From: Cladochytrium replicatum
Taxonomy: Eukaryota; Chytridiomycota; Chytridiomycetes; Cladochytriales; Cladochytriaceae
Reading direction: 5' to 3'
DNA length: 64,000 bases
Assembly: GCA_025526935.1 (NCBI GenBank)
Contig: JAHLKD010000025.1
Span: forward strand, 248,001 to 312,000
The number at the start of each line of letters is the position of its first letter. Position 1 is the first letter of the stretch. Under the pieces are notes generated by a model, which saw only the letters and a program-made list of their open reading frames with translations, searched no databases and was not told the DNA's origin. Positions 10,316 to 21,531 of the stretch are shown here, piece after piece. A program made the translations under genes and the position numbers.

Positions 10316-11344
10316 TCAAGAAAAGATCGAGTCAAAGAATGCTAGGTTTGGTGTTGTTCGGCCATCGATGGGAGACGATGGTGCAGTGCTTTCTTCACTT
10401 TCAGAGGGCCAAATCACCGCCGCTTCAAAATCCATCAAGTTGGCTTGTTTCATTGAGAAATCTACAAAATTCTTGTTAGTCTGGTATTTAAGTTCTGTTC
10501 TCTTTTTGGTATCACTCACCTATATAGCAAGATTCGGCATCGCACAGAGAGCTGGGGGGAGATTCCAGCTCAAGAAGTTCAGTGCGTGCACACTCAAGGT
10601 CGAAGGAATCTTCAGAACTATCTTCCAGCGCGTCTAGGTTGGCTAGCGTTTCCGTTGACCACGGCATCGTTTCATCACTAAGAAAAGCAACGGACTCTGT
10701 GAAAACAGCTGGGATTGAGAGGAAACCAAAACACATTCGAAAAAGTCGAACATACCATTCTTCGGTGTTTCTTTAGGAGTTATGAGTTTTGCGTTCGTCT
10801 TAGTAACCATTTTGGATCTCAGAAGAGACGACGATGATTGGGATCCAGGCACTGGACTTTGGCTAGGTTTCAGAGATGAACGTTTCGGCAGTGGTGGTAG
10901 GCACGAAGTCGGGATGCATTTGGCAGGAGGAGATGTGGGCGAGGCAAAGAGACTGTTGAAACACAACAGTTCAGCACATGTATCCTGGAAGACTGATCAC
11001 AAAAACAATGACTCACGTTGGCTTTGATTGAAACGTTCGAACCTTGGATGAGTATGGAAGCGGTGTGGAGCGTGGTGTTGGAGACGGGGACCCACGGGTA
11101 GGAAGCAGAGATGCTCTGGTAGATCGTAGAGAGGTTGGAGTGGTTGGTGGAGAGGCAGTGGATGTAGGTCTCCGCAGAGAAGGTGTCGGAGACGGCAAAG
11201 CACTTGGCGATGGCAAGGAGCGACGGCTCACAAGTGAATATGGTGTAGAAGTATGACAAGCTAAAGTGCTCATTGTAGCAATTGCAGCTGATGGTGCGAT
11301 GGCGAGGGGATGGACAGTTTAAGGTGGTTTTGGGTGGGCAGGAG
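10316..11344 (-). CDS. N-glycosylated secreted or type I membrane protein with Ser-rich acidic tail
   Basis: Exons on the minus strand are approximately 11017-11344, 10756-10984, 10520-10696 and 10316-10461. All joins keep phase: KAN|DTC, PKN|E|SVAF and CYI|D|FSM. The first mapped exon follows a TTGACAG acceptor and lacks an ATG, so an upstream signal-peptide exon is missing from this model. This exon is cysteine-containing with several N-x-S/T sites (CLSTNHSNLST; VSNTTLHTASI; GSNVSIKANDT), which suggests an extracellular domain. The remainder is Pro/Ser-rich, then acidic and Ser-rich (LEDSSEDSFDLE; PSESEESTAPSS), ending FFDSIFS before TGA. No membrane helix is obvious in the mapped exons. 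The first intron is only 32 nt; introns two and three are 59 and 58 nt. I recognise no family. Confidence 0.65.
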
Positions 11345-11433
11345 CTGTCAAGATTTGAAGGACGGAAATAACACGTGGAACGCGTAAATGTTAAAAAAAG
11401 AAACACAGAAATAGGGAGCTGACTCTTGTTTTT

Positions 11434-14002
11434 TATATTGATCCGTACTCACGATTGCCTTCGAAAAATGTAGCTAGCACCTTAGTATCCAGAATTACTA
11501 CACAAAAATATAAACGTCAGGATTATACCATCAATGCCAACAACCTCATCACCTGAAGGATTGCCTCGCTCAGTTGCGGTTACAAAGTCTCGGTCGAAAA
11601 CAACAAAGTCTGCATATTTTCCAAGCGCAATGCTTCCTCGTTCCCTTTCCAGGAATGCGGCGTACGCAGCAGACAATGTGAAACCGCGAAGTGCTTCTTG
11701 GATAGAGAGCTTCTGGGAAGGGAACCATCCGTTTGGCCCATGAGGCTGTTATTTCCGAATGGCAACAGAAGATTGTTAACTCAACATTAGCTTCAGTTTC
11801 TGGAGATAATATACCGATGTTCCATCTTGGAAAGCTCTGGTGACCGCGGAGTAGAGACCGTGGAGAGGATCTGGGCGCTCCACGGGAAAGTCAGAACCAA
11901 GTGGCAAATGTTTTACTCTAGAATCATTTTTCGTGAGGTGATAAGCAACGAATTCGTACATTTCAGCTCACCCAGTTTCCAAGAATCCTTTCCAAACGTA
12001 TGCACCTTCTGCACGCTTGCCAATACGCTGCTCGACATACCCCATGTCGCTAGTGCCTAACCCACTTATTGACAAGACGCCCTTAAGAAGTTGTCAGCGA
12101 ACACTCACAATGGGTAGGCTGAACTGAAGGAAGTATTCCAAGACGTCCAACACGGGGTATATCTTCAACTCTCTGGTTTACAAAACATTAGAGAGCATTT
12201 GGATCCAGAACAAACAGTGCTACCAGAATCTGGGCATGCTCGATTCGAAGCCTAATATCTTTGTCGCGACCAAGTCGCCCAATTTCGGTCTCAAATGTGT
12301 CGATAACTAACTTGTTAGCGCGGTCTCCTATAGCATGCACGTTGACCTGGAACTCCTGAATGCATGGATATTAGATCTTCACAATGTAGCAGTCAGTTTG
12401 TTGACCATACATGATCTAGCCACTTATCAAGACATCCAAGAAGCAGATTTTAACGTGAGATAATTCCCACTGTAAGATCAGTTCTGTGCTTAATACCTCT
12501 CTCACAACTCCTGGGAACAATGATGGCTCGATCCGAATGAAACCAGTCTTTTCTGGCTCGTCTGATCCAGCCATTAGTGCAAGTAGTTAACGATCACGTT
12601 CTACTTACCAGAATAAGGCTGAAATGTACATATTCATTCGGTCAAAGGAGTTCAGAAGGTCAGTCATCCGGAAAACGAGTCTCACGAACACAAACCTGGA
12701 GCATTGACGCACCCCAGCTTCCAAGCGCTCCATCCAAGATCAATTTGACACCTCCAACACGGACTGGACCTTTCCCTTCCTTAAATCTCGGAGGCACACC
12801 ATCACCGCAGTACGCAGTTTGATTCCGCTCACAATGCACCATTGCATAGTTCCATATCCGAACTCTTCCAGATTCTACAGCTCGCTCATAGAACTTCAGG
12901 ATATCCACCGGCACTCCAGCGTCATGGACCCCCGTAAGCCCCACTCGATGCATCTCGCTAATAGCTTTAGAGAGCGCGTTGAACAGGTCTTCCTCGGTTG
13001 GTCGAGGTTGAACGCGTTCTTGAAGGGTATTGATCATCCAGATTCAGATTTTTCACCTCTGTCGAACTTACCGACAAAGACAATCGCATCGTCAATGAAA
13101 ATCCCCGTTGGTTTCCCGTTATCGTCGCGTACCACTTGCCCGCCTTCGACTGGCTGATCCGCCGACTTTCCAACCAGAGACAGTACCCGTCTGTTCACCC
13201 ATATGGCATGCTCGTCCACTCTTGTCAACACAATATGCAGCTTCCTCAACCTCGTGTCAACGTCGAGATCATCCTAATCGAATGCTCGTCAAGCTTACGT
13301 GCTCACTGGCCGTGAACTCACTCACCGCAACTGGGAACGAACCACCTGGCCACTTTGTTTGATCCCATCCTCGTCCGACCACCCACTTCCCAGATGCCTC
13401 AAAGTCCGGGTGTGCGTCCAAAAAAACATGAATCCGCGAACGTACTTCAGATAATGATTTCGCGCCCATGATGTCGACTGACATCAGCGAACGCCCAAAC
13501 GGCATTAGATGCTGCTTCATGGTGTGAGTTCCTATACGTGGACACTATTTTCTGTGAACTCAACCGCATGCGAATCAACGAGTCCTGGTGTAACCGTTTT
13601 TCCACCCAGATCTATCACCTAATTGCACGTTAAATATCCAGAAAACACCTATTTCCGTGTCCAGCATACTTTTGCCGCCGGGTGTGCCTTCACGAGATCA
13701 CTCCCTTCGCCAACGCCGAAGAATTTCCGATCTTTCACGACGAACCCTGTAGCTGACGGCATGTCGTCTTCCACAGTCCAAACCCGGGCATTCGTCACAA
13801 CGTAGTAATCCTCATTGGCCTCATTTTTTAGGCTCGAGAACCAGAAGCGCCATAACAGAAAAACAACGATTACAGCTAATGCAGCCCTTTTGAAGGTCTA
13901 TATGGCGTGGTGTAAGGTGTTCAACATTTTGTGTTTGGTTGTGTTTCTGTCACTACCGAGTAAATCCACTGGTTTCGACGCTTGCACGCCGGTTCCCTCC
14001 AT
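11434..14002 (-). CDS. Amidohydrolase of the YtcJ-like (Amidohydro_3) family, membrane-anchored N-terminus
   Basis: Amidohydro_3 proteins are metal-dependent hydrolases of the amidohydrolase superfamily; substrates of fungal members are mostly unknown. Start is the ATG at 14000-14002. It reads MEGTGVQASKP, then a 72-nt GTGGAT...ATATAG intron, then FKRAALAVIVVFLLWRFWF, a likely signal anchor. Family blocks follow: NARVWTVEDDMPSATGF; WVVGRGWDQTKWPGG; RVDEHAIWVNRRVL; GKPTGIFIDDAI; then RVGLTGVHDAGVPVDILKFY and GGVKLILDGALGSWGASM. Near the end are LGSDFPVERPDPLHGLYSA and SIALGKYADFVVFDRDF, which contain the expected metal-site Asp of SDFP and the cap-strand GKYADFVVFD. The last short intron (about 11511-11541) joins GID to VILDTKVLATFFEGN and ends YGSI before TAA at 11434-11436. 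About ten introns are present and no frame break was seen. The N-terminal intron placement is the weakest part. Confidence 0.85.
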
Positions 14003-14367
14003 GCTGTTGTCCGCCTGCTCTGTCTCGGTGATTCGGACAGCAATGCCGAGCTCTCGCTCGGGCCGTCGACATTTTTCCGGTTGTGAAGGGTCATTGGACA
14101 CGTGGACGCTCACAATGCTCAGCAGAAACAAGACATTAACATATCTGAGGGATCCTCTTTGCGAGCAGGGGAGAGTTGGCTTTGCCAGCTAGGATTAATC
14201 AACAGATGACACAAAAAAGAGATTAGTTTTGAAAGAAACGAGCGACATTTTGAATCTGATGATAGAAATCAACGGGCTGACACATGTGGGAAAATTTTCA
14301 AGTGATACTTTGAATAGCCTTCCACCTTCTTTCGAGAAAGCATAGCACACTGACAGCGACCACAACC
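14003..14367. promoter_or_regulatory. Divergent intergenic region between amidohydrolase and stomatin-like genes
   Basis: These 365 bp separate two divergently transcribed start codons and so must contain both promoters. No clear TATA box or repeat was found. Confidence 0.4.
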
Positions 14368-15731
14368 ATGTCGCAGCAACAATACACGAACCACTATGCC
14401 ATTGAAATGGCTCCCGCCGGACCGTCCGCACAGCAGCCTATGAACACGAACAGCGTCCCGCGAACTTTCGCAAAATCACTTCCCCGACCTAGTCAGGAGG
14501 ACCGCTGCTACTCGGGGGCTATGGGAAGTCTCGGTGGATGCCTTGGCTTTTTCGGTTCAGTCTCATTTATACAGATATCTTGTCGGGCACATAATGTTGA
14601 CACCTGTACCTGTGACTAGGGTCGATTCCGGGATGTGTGTGCTTCCCTAACCCGTTTAAGACCATCGCGCAGGGCAATGTTGGCCTCATCTCTCGTTGGG
14701 GCCAGTACTACCGAACGTGAGTTAACTTGAAAATGTAAGCGATCAGCCTCGAAGCTAAGTTATTCTTTTTAAAGCGTCGATCCTGGGTAAGCAAGAGAGA
14801 GCATCGAGCGGTTGACAACTTTGCTTATCAGTGTTGGATATGGACAGCCTCTACTCCGTTAATCCATGCACAGAAACTCTGCATCAAGTGGTAAGCCTAA
14901 GCATATGCCGTGGGAGCTAACTCAACTCACTCTATTAATAAAAGGACATCAAAATCCAGCTCTCCGATATCCCATCCCAGTTTGTTATGACCAAAGATAA
15001 CTGTAACATACGTATTGATAGTGTCATCTACTGGTGAGTTTCAATCCTAGTTCAAACAAGTACATGCTTTCATCTTCGCATCGACCAGGCACGTAGTTGA
15101 CCCGGTTATCGCCGCATTCGACGTTCAAGATGTCCGACAGGCACTTGTAGAGCGCACGCAGACAACGCTCCGCCAGATTCTTGGTGCTCGCACTCTTCAG
15201 GACTGTATTGAAAACCGAGAGGTCCTTGCTCACGAGATCGAGAGAATCATCTCTGGTCCTGCAGCGTCATGGGGTGTAAAAATTGAAAGCATCTTGGTTC
15301 GTAACTGGATCCTTGATTGTCCCAAGCTCAATGTTGCGGTCAATTTTAGATCAAAGATATCACGTTCGCTCAAGAGCTTCAGGAAACTCTTTCAGCGGCA
15401 GCCAAACAAAAGCGTGTGGGTGAAGCCAAAGTCATTGCGGCTGCTGCGGAAGTAGACGCAGCCAAGCTCATGCGGGAAGCCTCGGACATCTTGAACACCC
15501 CTGCTGCCATGCAGATCCGATGTGAGTTTCAAGTTTTCCCCATGGAGATAATGAGCGTATCTAACATCATTGCATCCAGACCTCGAAACACTCCAGACAA
15601 TGGCAAAAGCGTCGAACTCGAAAGTGATCTTCATGCCAACTACAAACGGGGGTGTCGATGCAAGTCTTAAACAAATAGTTGATCGTACAGTGTTGGAGGG
15701 CTACGACGACGGTGCCAAAAAGCAGCGGTGA
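14368..15731 (+). CDS. Stomatin/prohibitin-like SPFH (Band 7) membrane protein
   Basis: SPFH proteins oligomerise on the cytosolic face of membranes and organise lipid microdomains. Start is the ATG at 14368. A polar N-terminus (MSQQQYTNHYAIEMAPAG) is followed by GGCLGFFG, a GTTCAG...GACTAG intron, and the family block CVCFPNPFKTIAQGNVG then LISRWGQYYR. The SPFH core reads VDIKIQLSDIPSQFVMTKDN, IRIDSVIYWHVVDPV, ALVERTQTTLRQILGARTLQ and NREVLAHEIERIISG with WGVKIESILV. The helical tail includes LSAAAKQKRVGEAKVIAAAA and ASDILNTPAAMQIR, then RYLETLQTMAKASNSKVIFM, and ends GYDDGAKKQR before TGA. The cysteine-rich hydrophobic hairpin near the N-terminus could be palmitoylated, as in stomatins (inference). 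There are about seven short introns with no frame damage. The nearest neighbours share no obvious pathway. Confidence 0.9.
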
Positions 15732-15976
15732 TTGAGTTTTCTTTTTCCAGCCATCGTATGTTTCCTCTCAGTTTCCCAAGCCATTTCTCCTTTTGAATGT
15801 TGTTTCTGTTGCTGTGTGGTCTCTCTCGGTATTTCCAACAATGCGTAGCTGAATAATTTCGGCACTCTCTTCGGCACCTAAGCGGCGAGTAAAAATGTGC
15901 GGACCCAGGAAGCTGTCGGAACTAAAAGATATAAATAGACAATTCTTGCCAAAGTGATCACACAGAATCGCAAACA

Positions 15977-17103
15977 ATGGCTGCAGAACACCTTGCCGCA
16001 ATCATTCCATCGAAAGGGTCGGAACTCGAAATCGTGAGCCGTCCTACCCCGACTCCAGGGCCAGAAGAAGTCCTCATCGAAGTGCACGCCATCGCTCTCA
16101 ACCCCATCGATGTCTATTCCCAGTCTATGGGCTTCATGATCGACTCGTACCCCGCCGTGATCGGCTCGGACGTTGGTGGTGCGGTCCTAAGTGTAGGATC
16201 AAGCGTTCCCACTAGCACGGATATAAAGCCTGGTCAGCGAGTGGCCGCTCTTGCACCGTCGTTTGTCAGGAAAGGTGCACCGGACTACGGCGCATTCCAG
16301 AAGCGCGTGATCGTGCCATATCAGGCTGTTACGCTTCTGCCCGATTCGATCTCTTTCACCGAAGCCGCGGTTCTGCCTTTGTCGGTCATGACTGCTGTGA
16401 GTAATATACATTGCAAGACATAATCTCATCCACAAAACTAAATCCGTTCGATCGGCTGTTTCAGTGGTTTGGCTTGAACACGGTTAGCGTGTCGATCTCC
16501 ACAAGCCATTCCCCTGAAGACAAAAAGGGGTTCCTGTTGTGGTCAGCATCCGGAAGCGTTGGTACTGCGGTGCTCCAGGTCGCAAAGTCGATGGGTTTCT
16601 ACGTCTACGCAACTGCGAGCTCCAAGCACCACGAGTACTTGAAAACGCTCGGTGCCCACCGCCTGTTCGATTACAACGATCCTGATGTCACTGCGAAGAT
16701 CATCCAAGCTGTCAGAGGCGATGGCGTTGACGTTGAAGCGGGATACCTTGCAAGCGGCGATCTTGATTTGGCAACGTCGATCGTCGAGAAACTTAGGGGA
16801 GATAATCAGACACCGGCCAAGTTTGCTTGCGCAACAACTGCGAAGGAGCTAGAGTGGTGGGCGAAGAATCCGACCTACCGTGGGATGATTGTCAAGTTTG
16901 CAAAACTTCCGGACGATGTGAAGGAAAGAACCGCCTTTTCGCGATTCGTTTTTGGTGAGTGGCTGAAGGAAAAGCTTGGAAGCGGAGCCTATGTTCCTAG
17001 CCCCAAGGCAAAGGAACTTCTAGGTGGTCTGGAAGGAATCCAAGCCGGGTTGGATGAGCTCAAGCAGAGTGTGAGCGGAGTCAAACTGGTCGTGAAACTG
17101 TGA
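15977..17103 (+). CDS. Medium-chain dehydrogenase/reductase, enoyl-reductase (zinc-independent) type
   Basis: This is an NAD(P)H-dependent MDR-superfamily oxidoreductase. The start MAAEHLAAIIPSKG is followed by the GroES-like domain (GPEEVLIEVHAIALNPIDVY; SYPAVIGSDVGGAVLSVG; GQRVAALAP; GAFQKRVIVP). One 68-nt intron (16397-16464, GTGAGT...TTTCAG) follows MTA. The Rossmann domain has the nucleotide-binding motif LLWSASGSVGTAVLQVAKS and VYATASSKHHEYLKTLGAHR. The C-terminus has YVPSPKAKELLGGLEGIQAG and ends SGVKLVVKL. The sequence is about 350 residues, as expected. The catalytic zinc cysteines of true alcohol dehydrogenases are absent, which fits quinone or enoyl reductases of the fungal TOXD-like group. 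The substrate is unknown. It is convergent with the cystathionine gamma-lyase gene; only about 310 bp separate the stops and these contain the duplicated tail. Confidence 0.9.
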
Positions 17104-17112
17104 TTCCTTGAT

Positions 17113-17129
17113 ACCGACTCCGAGTCGGT
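17113..17129 (+). terminator. Perfect inverted repeat just after the MDR reductase stop
   Basis: ACCGACTCCGAGTCGGT is an exact palindrome with 8-base arms around one central base, starting 9 nt after the stop at 17103. As RNA it could form a 6-7 bp stem with a small loop. A role in 3'-end formation is possible but unproven. Confidence 0.4.
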
Positions 17130-17145
17130 TAATACACCTCTTGTT

Positions 17146-17443
17146 GCTTGTAGTTATTCTTGGTCGTACTGTAGTTCAGTCATTCATTGAATCCAACAAT
17201 CTATTGAACTATTGTAACTCCATCTGCACATGGGCATGATTCAACATCGCAACGAAACGTGCTTCTTACTTCGCTTTCGCCGCAACCTCGATGGCCAGCT
17301 TGTAGTTATTCTTGGTCATACTGTAGTTCAGTCATTGAATCCAAGAATCTATTGAACTAATGTAACTCCATCTGCACATGAGCATGATTCAACATCGCAA
17401 CGAAACGTGCTTCTCACTTCACTTTTGCCGCAACCTCGAGGGC
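17146..17443. repeat. Tandem duplication (about 150 bp) of the cystathionine gamma-lyase 3' end
   Basis: Copy 1 spans about 17146-17297 and copy 2 about 17298-17443, at a period of 152 bp. Both contain gcttgtagttattcttggtc, a caatc/gaatc-rich middle, gattcaacatcgcaacgaaa, and the final codons of the minus-strand gene. The copies differ at roughly eight bases plus a 4-bp insertion in copy 1. On the minus strand copy 2 ends the real protein (ALEVAAKVK then TGA) and copy 1 carries the paralogous tail (AIEVAAKAK then TAA). Confidence 0.9.
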
Positions 17444-18811
17444 CTTCTTGATATCTTCTACCAAATCTTCTGTCTCCTCAACTCCACAGCTCAACCTCAC
17501 AAGCCCAGCGTCGACTCCAAGCTCCCTTCTCGCTTCCTCAGTCAAGCTCGCGTGCGTCATCACGGCCGGTAGCTCCGCAAGGCTTTCAACGCCTCCGAGA
17601 CTCTCAGCAAGCGCAAACAACTTCAACGCGCCTAGGAACGCGTTGCTCTGCTCCAGGTTCCGCGACGCGAAACGGAACGAAACCATCCCGCCGAAACCGG
17701 ACTGCTGCTTGAGGGCAAGGTCGTGCTGTGGGTGGCTCGGGAGGCCGGGGTAGATCACCTCGGCTACGAGGTCGGTGCGATGAGAGAGGAGGGTGGCGAC
17801 GGCGAGGGCGTTGGTTTGGTGTTGGCGCATGCCTGGAATGGAATGGAATAAATGTTATTAAACTTTGGTTGCTAGAGGATCGGAAACTAACTTACGGAGG
17901 TGGAGGGTTTTAAGTCCTCGTTGGGCGAGGTAGCAGTCCATTGGGCTTGGGATTGCGCCGATGGAGTTCTGGAGGAACTTGAGGCGGCTGTAGATGGCTT
18001 CGTCGTTCGTCGCAGCGACGCCCATGATCACGTCCGAGTGACCGTTGAGGTACTTTGTAACAGAGTGCACTACCACGTCTGCGCCATGGAGCAGAGGGTT
18101 CTGGAAGTAGGGGGACAAGAATGTGTTGTCAACGACCAAAAGAGGTCGCAAAGGGTGTGCGTGGGCAATAGTTGCGACGGCAGAAATGTCAATGAGTCGG
18201 AGGGTGGGGTTCGTTGGCGTTTCTATCCACACCATCTGCGCAAAACAAAAACTTAAGCATACATTCACGTTTGCGGATTGATAATCAGTACCTGTGTGTT
18301 CTCCTTCAAAGCTCCCTTCAAGTTCTCAGCGTTCCGCAGGTCGACAAACGTCACTTCAACCCCATTGACAGGTTCCGCGACCTTTGTAAAGTATCTGAAA
18401 GTTCCTCCGTACGTATCGTTGACAACCACAACATGTCCGCCAGCCTTCACCAAGTGCACCAGCGTCGCAGTCGTCGCAGATCCAGAAGCGAAAGCAAGTC
18501 CGAAACGAGCCTTCTCGAGCGCGGCGATCGCAGTTTCAAAGTTGGCACGGGTGGGGTTCCCGGAACGGGAGTAGTCGTAGCCGGAATGCACACCAGCGGC
18601 GGATTGAGAGAAAGTCGTAGAGAGCGAGATCGGAGGGATCACTGCCCGTGTGATGGGGTCTACAGTGGTGGAAAATCTGTTTGAACAGTTGTGCTTCGGT
18701 CGGCAAACACAAAGAACTCATACCATGCTCTTGTCCGGAATGGACAGCGAGGGTTCCGAAACCATGGTGGGCAGCGGCGTGGCCGTTGGTTGTTCCGTTA
18801 GTGGGGGACAT
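17414..18811 (-). CDS. Cystathionine gamma-lyase (Cys/Met PLP enzyme)
   Basis: This PLP-dependent enzyme cleaves cystathionine to cysteine, ammonia and 2-oxobutyrate in cytosolic transsulfuration. Start is MSPTNGTTNG at 18809-18811. FGTLAVHSGQ is followed by an intron, then DPITRAVIPPISLSTTF and GYDYSRSGNPTRANFE, which contains the family Tyr-Ser-Arg and NPTR. Next come LAFASGSATTATLVHL, VVVNDTYGGTFRYF, ETPTNPTLRLIDI and LLVVDNTFLSPYFQNP, which carries the PLP-pyridine Asp. The Schiff-base lysine lies in VVHSVTKYLNGHSDVIMG. The C-terminal domain has GFGGMVSFRFAS, LAESLGGVESLAELP, MTHASLT and VRLSCGVEETEDLVED. About three or four introns; no disruption. Cystathionine gamma-synthase and beta-lyase are close relatives, but the motifs and length fit gamma-lyase best. 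The last exon end lies in a tandem duplication described separately. Confidence 0.9.
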
Positions 18812-20468
18812 GGGAAGATGTTTCTGAGTTGTGAGAAACGTGGAAGGTGCGCGCTTTTTGAGTTGGATCCGGTGCTGCGGAATCAGAGAAAATGATGATT
18901 TGAAAATCAGACAAATTCGTAATAATTGGAAAAAGATGGCATCATGCGGACAAATTGTAACTGTGGGGTTAACGGTAAGAGTATGTTACATTTTGAGAAG
19001 CAGAGCGAAGTATACCAAATCCAGATATCAATACATCGGTACAGCTTCAGAGAACGGAAAAAGACAGATAAAGTAAGCAATGAGACAAAGTGCACGAGAA
19101 GCACGTTTTCGTACAACTACACAGAGAGTACGCCATACATCATTGCTTCGGAAGGGAAAAAAAAGAAGGAAGAAATAAGATGCAAAATGATGGAATGCAG
19201 GGGAACAAATCATGTCTGTGAAACGAAACTGGGAGGAGACTAGCTGCCTAATATACTAACGAAGCATGCTATCCAAAAAGGGAAACGATACGAGTTCTTG
19301 TCCTACTTTGCCAAATTCTGGCGATGTAACTGTTCTCTTTAATCTGTCGCAACTGCAAAAAAAAAAGGTAATCATATTTCGTGGCCTTATGTCTGTGAAT
19401 GGCAGGTACGCTGCAATTAAACGCACAAGGAAGCAAGATGCGGTAACAAGACATACACCGATCGACGAAAGGGGAAAAATCACATCCCTACACACCGCAA
19501 CTTGAATGGTACACAGATGCGAACGAAAAAATAAGAAACACGACACTAGGAATGCTAAAAAATAACTACTTGATTTAAAACTCATCATTGTAGACGGCAT
19601 AAAAACACATTTTGAAAAGTCACTGACTGGTGATAGTTGGAGAAGCGACTTCAAACGGATTTGCGGTTTGGAAGAGGCGTAAAAAGCAAATAACTATGCC
19701 TTCTGTCATAGGTATCAAAGAAATCACTGTCGAAATCAGCCGTGAGGCAGGATGTGAACAAAAGTAAGCGTGTGTGCAGAATAGTTGTAAAGATGAGAAA
19801 TAAAAAGCCCGGGGTGGGGTGGCACAAAGTGCGTATTAGTGGGGAAAAAGGCTACGAACTACTACACTAACTATCTGGAGCTAAAAGACTATCGGAAAAC
19901 AAAAAGTGCCAAAAACAAACAACGGCAAACAAAGAATACAAAGATTGAGGTTTTCAGAGGTCCTTCTTTTTTGGCGGAAACGAGCAGGGAGATATAGAAG
20001 AAAATTAGTGGAGGGAGAAATGGAGGTGGAATTGGTTCGAAGCTAATAAAAGAACCATCACCCAAAGAAGGATTGATACTTTCTATGGAGATTGAAAGAA
20101 GGAAGAAAATGGTGGTGTATGTCTAGGGAGAACCGGCATAGGTTAAACATGAAATGCAAAAGGTATGTGCATTGTGTGAGGTCAAAAGGGGACAAGTAAT
20201 ATAAGATAGGTCCAAAGGAAAACCCCAAATTATTGGGTAGATTAATATTGGCAAGCAGAACTGAATGGGCAGGGTAGAGTAAAAATTAAAGGGTTGGTAG
20301 GATGATAAAACTAAGAAGTGTCCAATAACAAGCTAAGCAAGCCAAATCCTCACAATGGAGTGCTTCGACGAGGACTCTGGTTAGACCACGCAAGTCCTTT
20401 GGGGTCGTAAGATTAGCGGGATTCCCCGCGGGAGAGGCGATACGGCAATCGTCAAACGGCGTCCGCGT
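18812..20468. other. 1.65-kb non-coding interval, purine-rich on the plus strand
   Basis: It separates the start of the cystathionine gamma-lyase gene from the end of the TALE homeodomain gene, both on the minus strand. No open frame looks coding. It is A/G-rich on the plus strand with A-runs, for example at 19356-19366, so a minus-strand transcript would be pyrimidine-rich. It may hold a long 3' untranslated region of the homeodomain gene and the promoter of the lyase. No repeat or RNA gene was recognised. Confidence 0.5.
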
Positions 20469-21531
20469 TCACTGCAACAGTTCGACGGCGTCGAACTCCT
20501 TCGCGAGCTGCGGGAAAATACGACGTCGCTTCTCGACCCATCGTGGAACGAATCGCCAGACCGCATTCTTGCCCTTCTTGTCCTTAGTGCGAACTGCGCG
20601 ACGACGAGCATTGTCGAACCTGCAAGAAAATTTGAGTCAGACGCATGTCATCAGGATAATTTTACACTCACCAGTGCATGACCTGGTTGTCCTCGGTCTT
20701 GGTTTGCTCCATGAGACTCTGCTTCTCGTGCTTGTCGGGGTAAGGGTGACGGTAGTGCTTGAGCAACCATCGCACAAAGACTTCCTCGACTTCCGGAGGG
20801 TGGTTTGCACGTCCACGAGCCCGCGATGCTGCGCTCTTGTGAGCAACGGGCGATCGGGGAGATTCGGCGTCCCCATCCTCTTCATCGTCCTCAGCGTCGT
20901 CGGTCTTCGACTGCGAGTCCGCAATCGAAGGCGACTCAACTGTAGACAAGGCAGGAGATCCAACGGAGGAAACAGGGGTTCCAGGAGACTTAGGAGGAGG
21001 GGTTGGGCTCTGAGCGGGGGCGTTGAACGAAAGCAAACCATCGGCGTCGAGGCCACAGTCCGTAGGGATTGGAGTCGAAGAAAGCGAAGCAGGGGCAGGG
21101 AGCTCGAGACCAAACAGGAACGGTGAGACCAAGCTTGCGGGAGAGATCATGCTTGCTGGAGTTGCCATCATCAGGAAGGTCGGGTCGATCGGAGTGGCGG
21201 CGTACAGCTCAGCAAGATCCTGACCATAGATGCTCTCAACCGGGAATTCGAAGGGCGACAATAACGGGGTCGCTCCGGTGGCGTCGAACATCGGCGAAAA
21301 AGCAGATCCGGCGGGGATCTGAGGGAAGCCCAGACCGAGCAATTGAGACTGTTGCTGCCATTCATCGAAGAGCGTCGGCTGGGCGAGCTGTGGGGGGGAT
21401 GATGCACTTGTCGAAGGAGTGTCGAGGAGAGTGTATGGAGATGATGGAGTTGGCACCACGAAGTTGTGGGGGAGATACAGGAGCGGTGAGCGCTTCTGGT
21501 AAGACAGGGTAGGTAGTGGTGATGCGATCAT
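20469..21531 (-). CDS. TALE-class (KN) homeodomain transcription factor
   Basis: This is a nuclear DNA-binding protein. Start is MIASPLPTLSYQKR, the first ATG in frame at 21529-21531. The first 220 residues are Pro/Ser/Ala-rich (activation-domain-like). They are followed by an acidic stretch, DDAEDDEEDGDAESPRSP, and a basic patch. The C-terminal homeodomain reads NHPPEVEEVFVRWLLKHY, then RHPYPDKHEKQSLMEQ, then QVMHWFDNARRRAVRTK. The three-residue loop extension around HPYPD and the recognition helix WFDNARRR, with Asn51 and Arg53 present, are diagnostic of the TALE class. A 52-nt intron (20620-20671) splits the W codon in the recognition helix, a position seen in other homeobox genes. After the domain the protein ends with VWRFVPRWVEKRRRIFPQ and ELLQ before TGA at 20469-20471. 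In fungi TALE factors act in mating-type or developmental regulation; the target here is unknown. Confidence 0.92.

Noticed and set aside
11013-11273. Ser/Pro/Thr-rich minus-strand frame beginning MSTLACHTSTPYSL
   Set aside because: It overlaps the exon with N-glycosylation sites in another frame. That other frame splices in phase to three further exons; this one does not.
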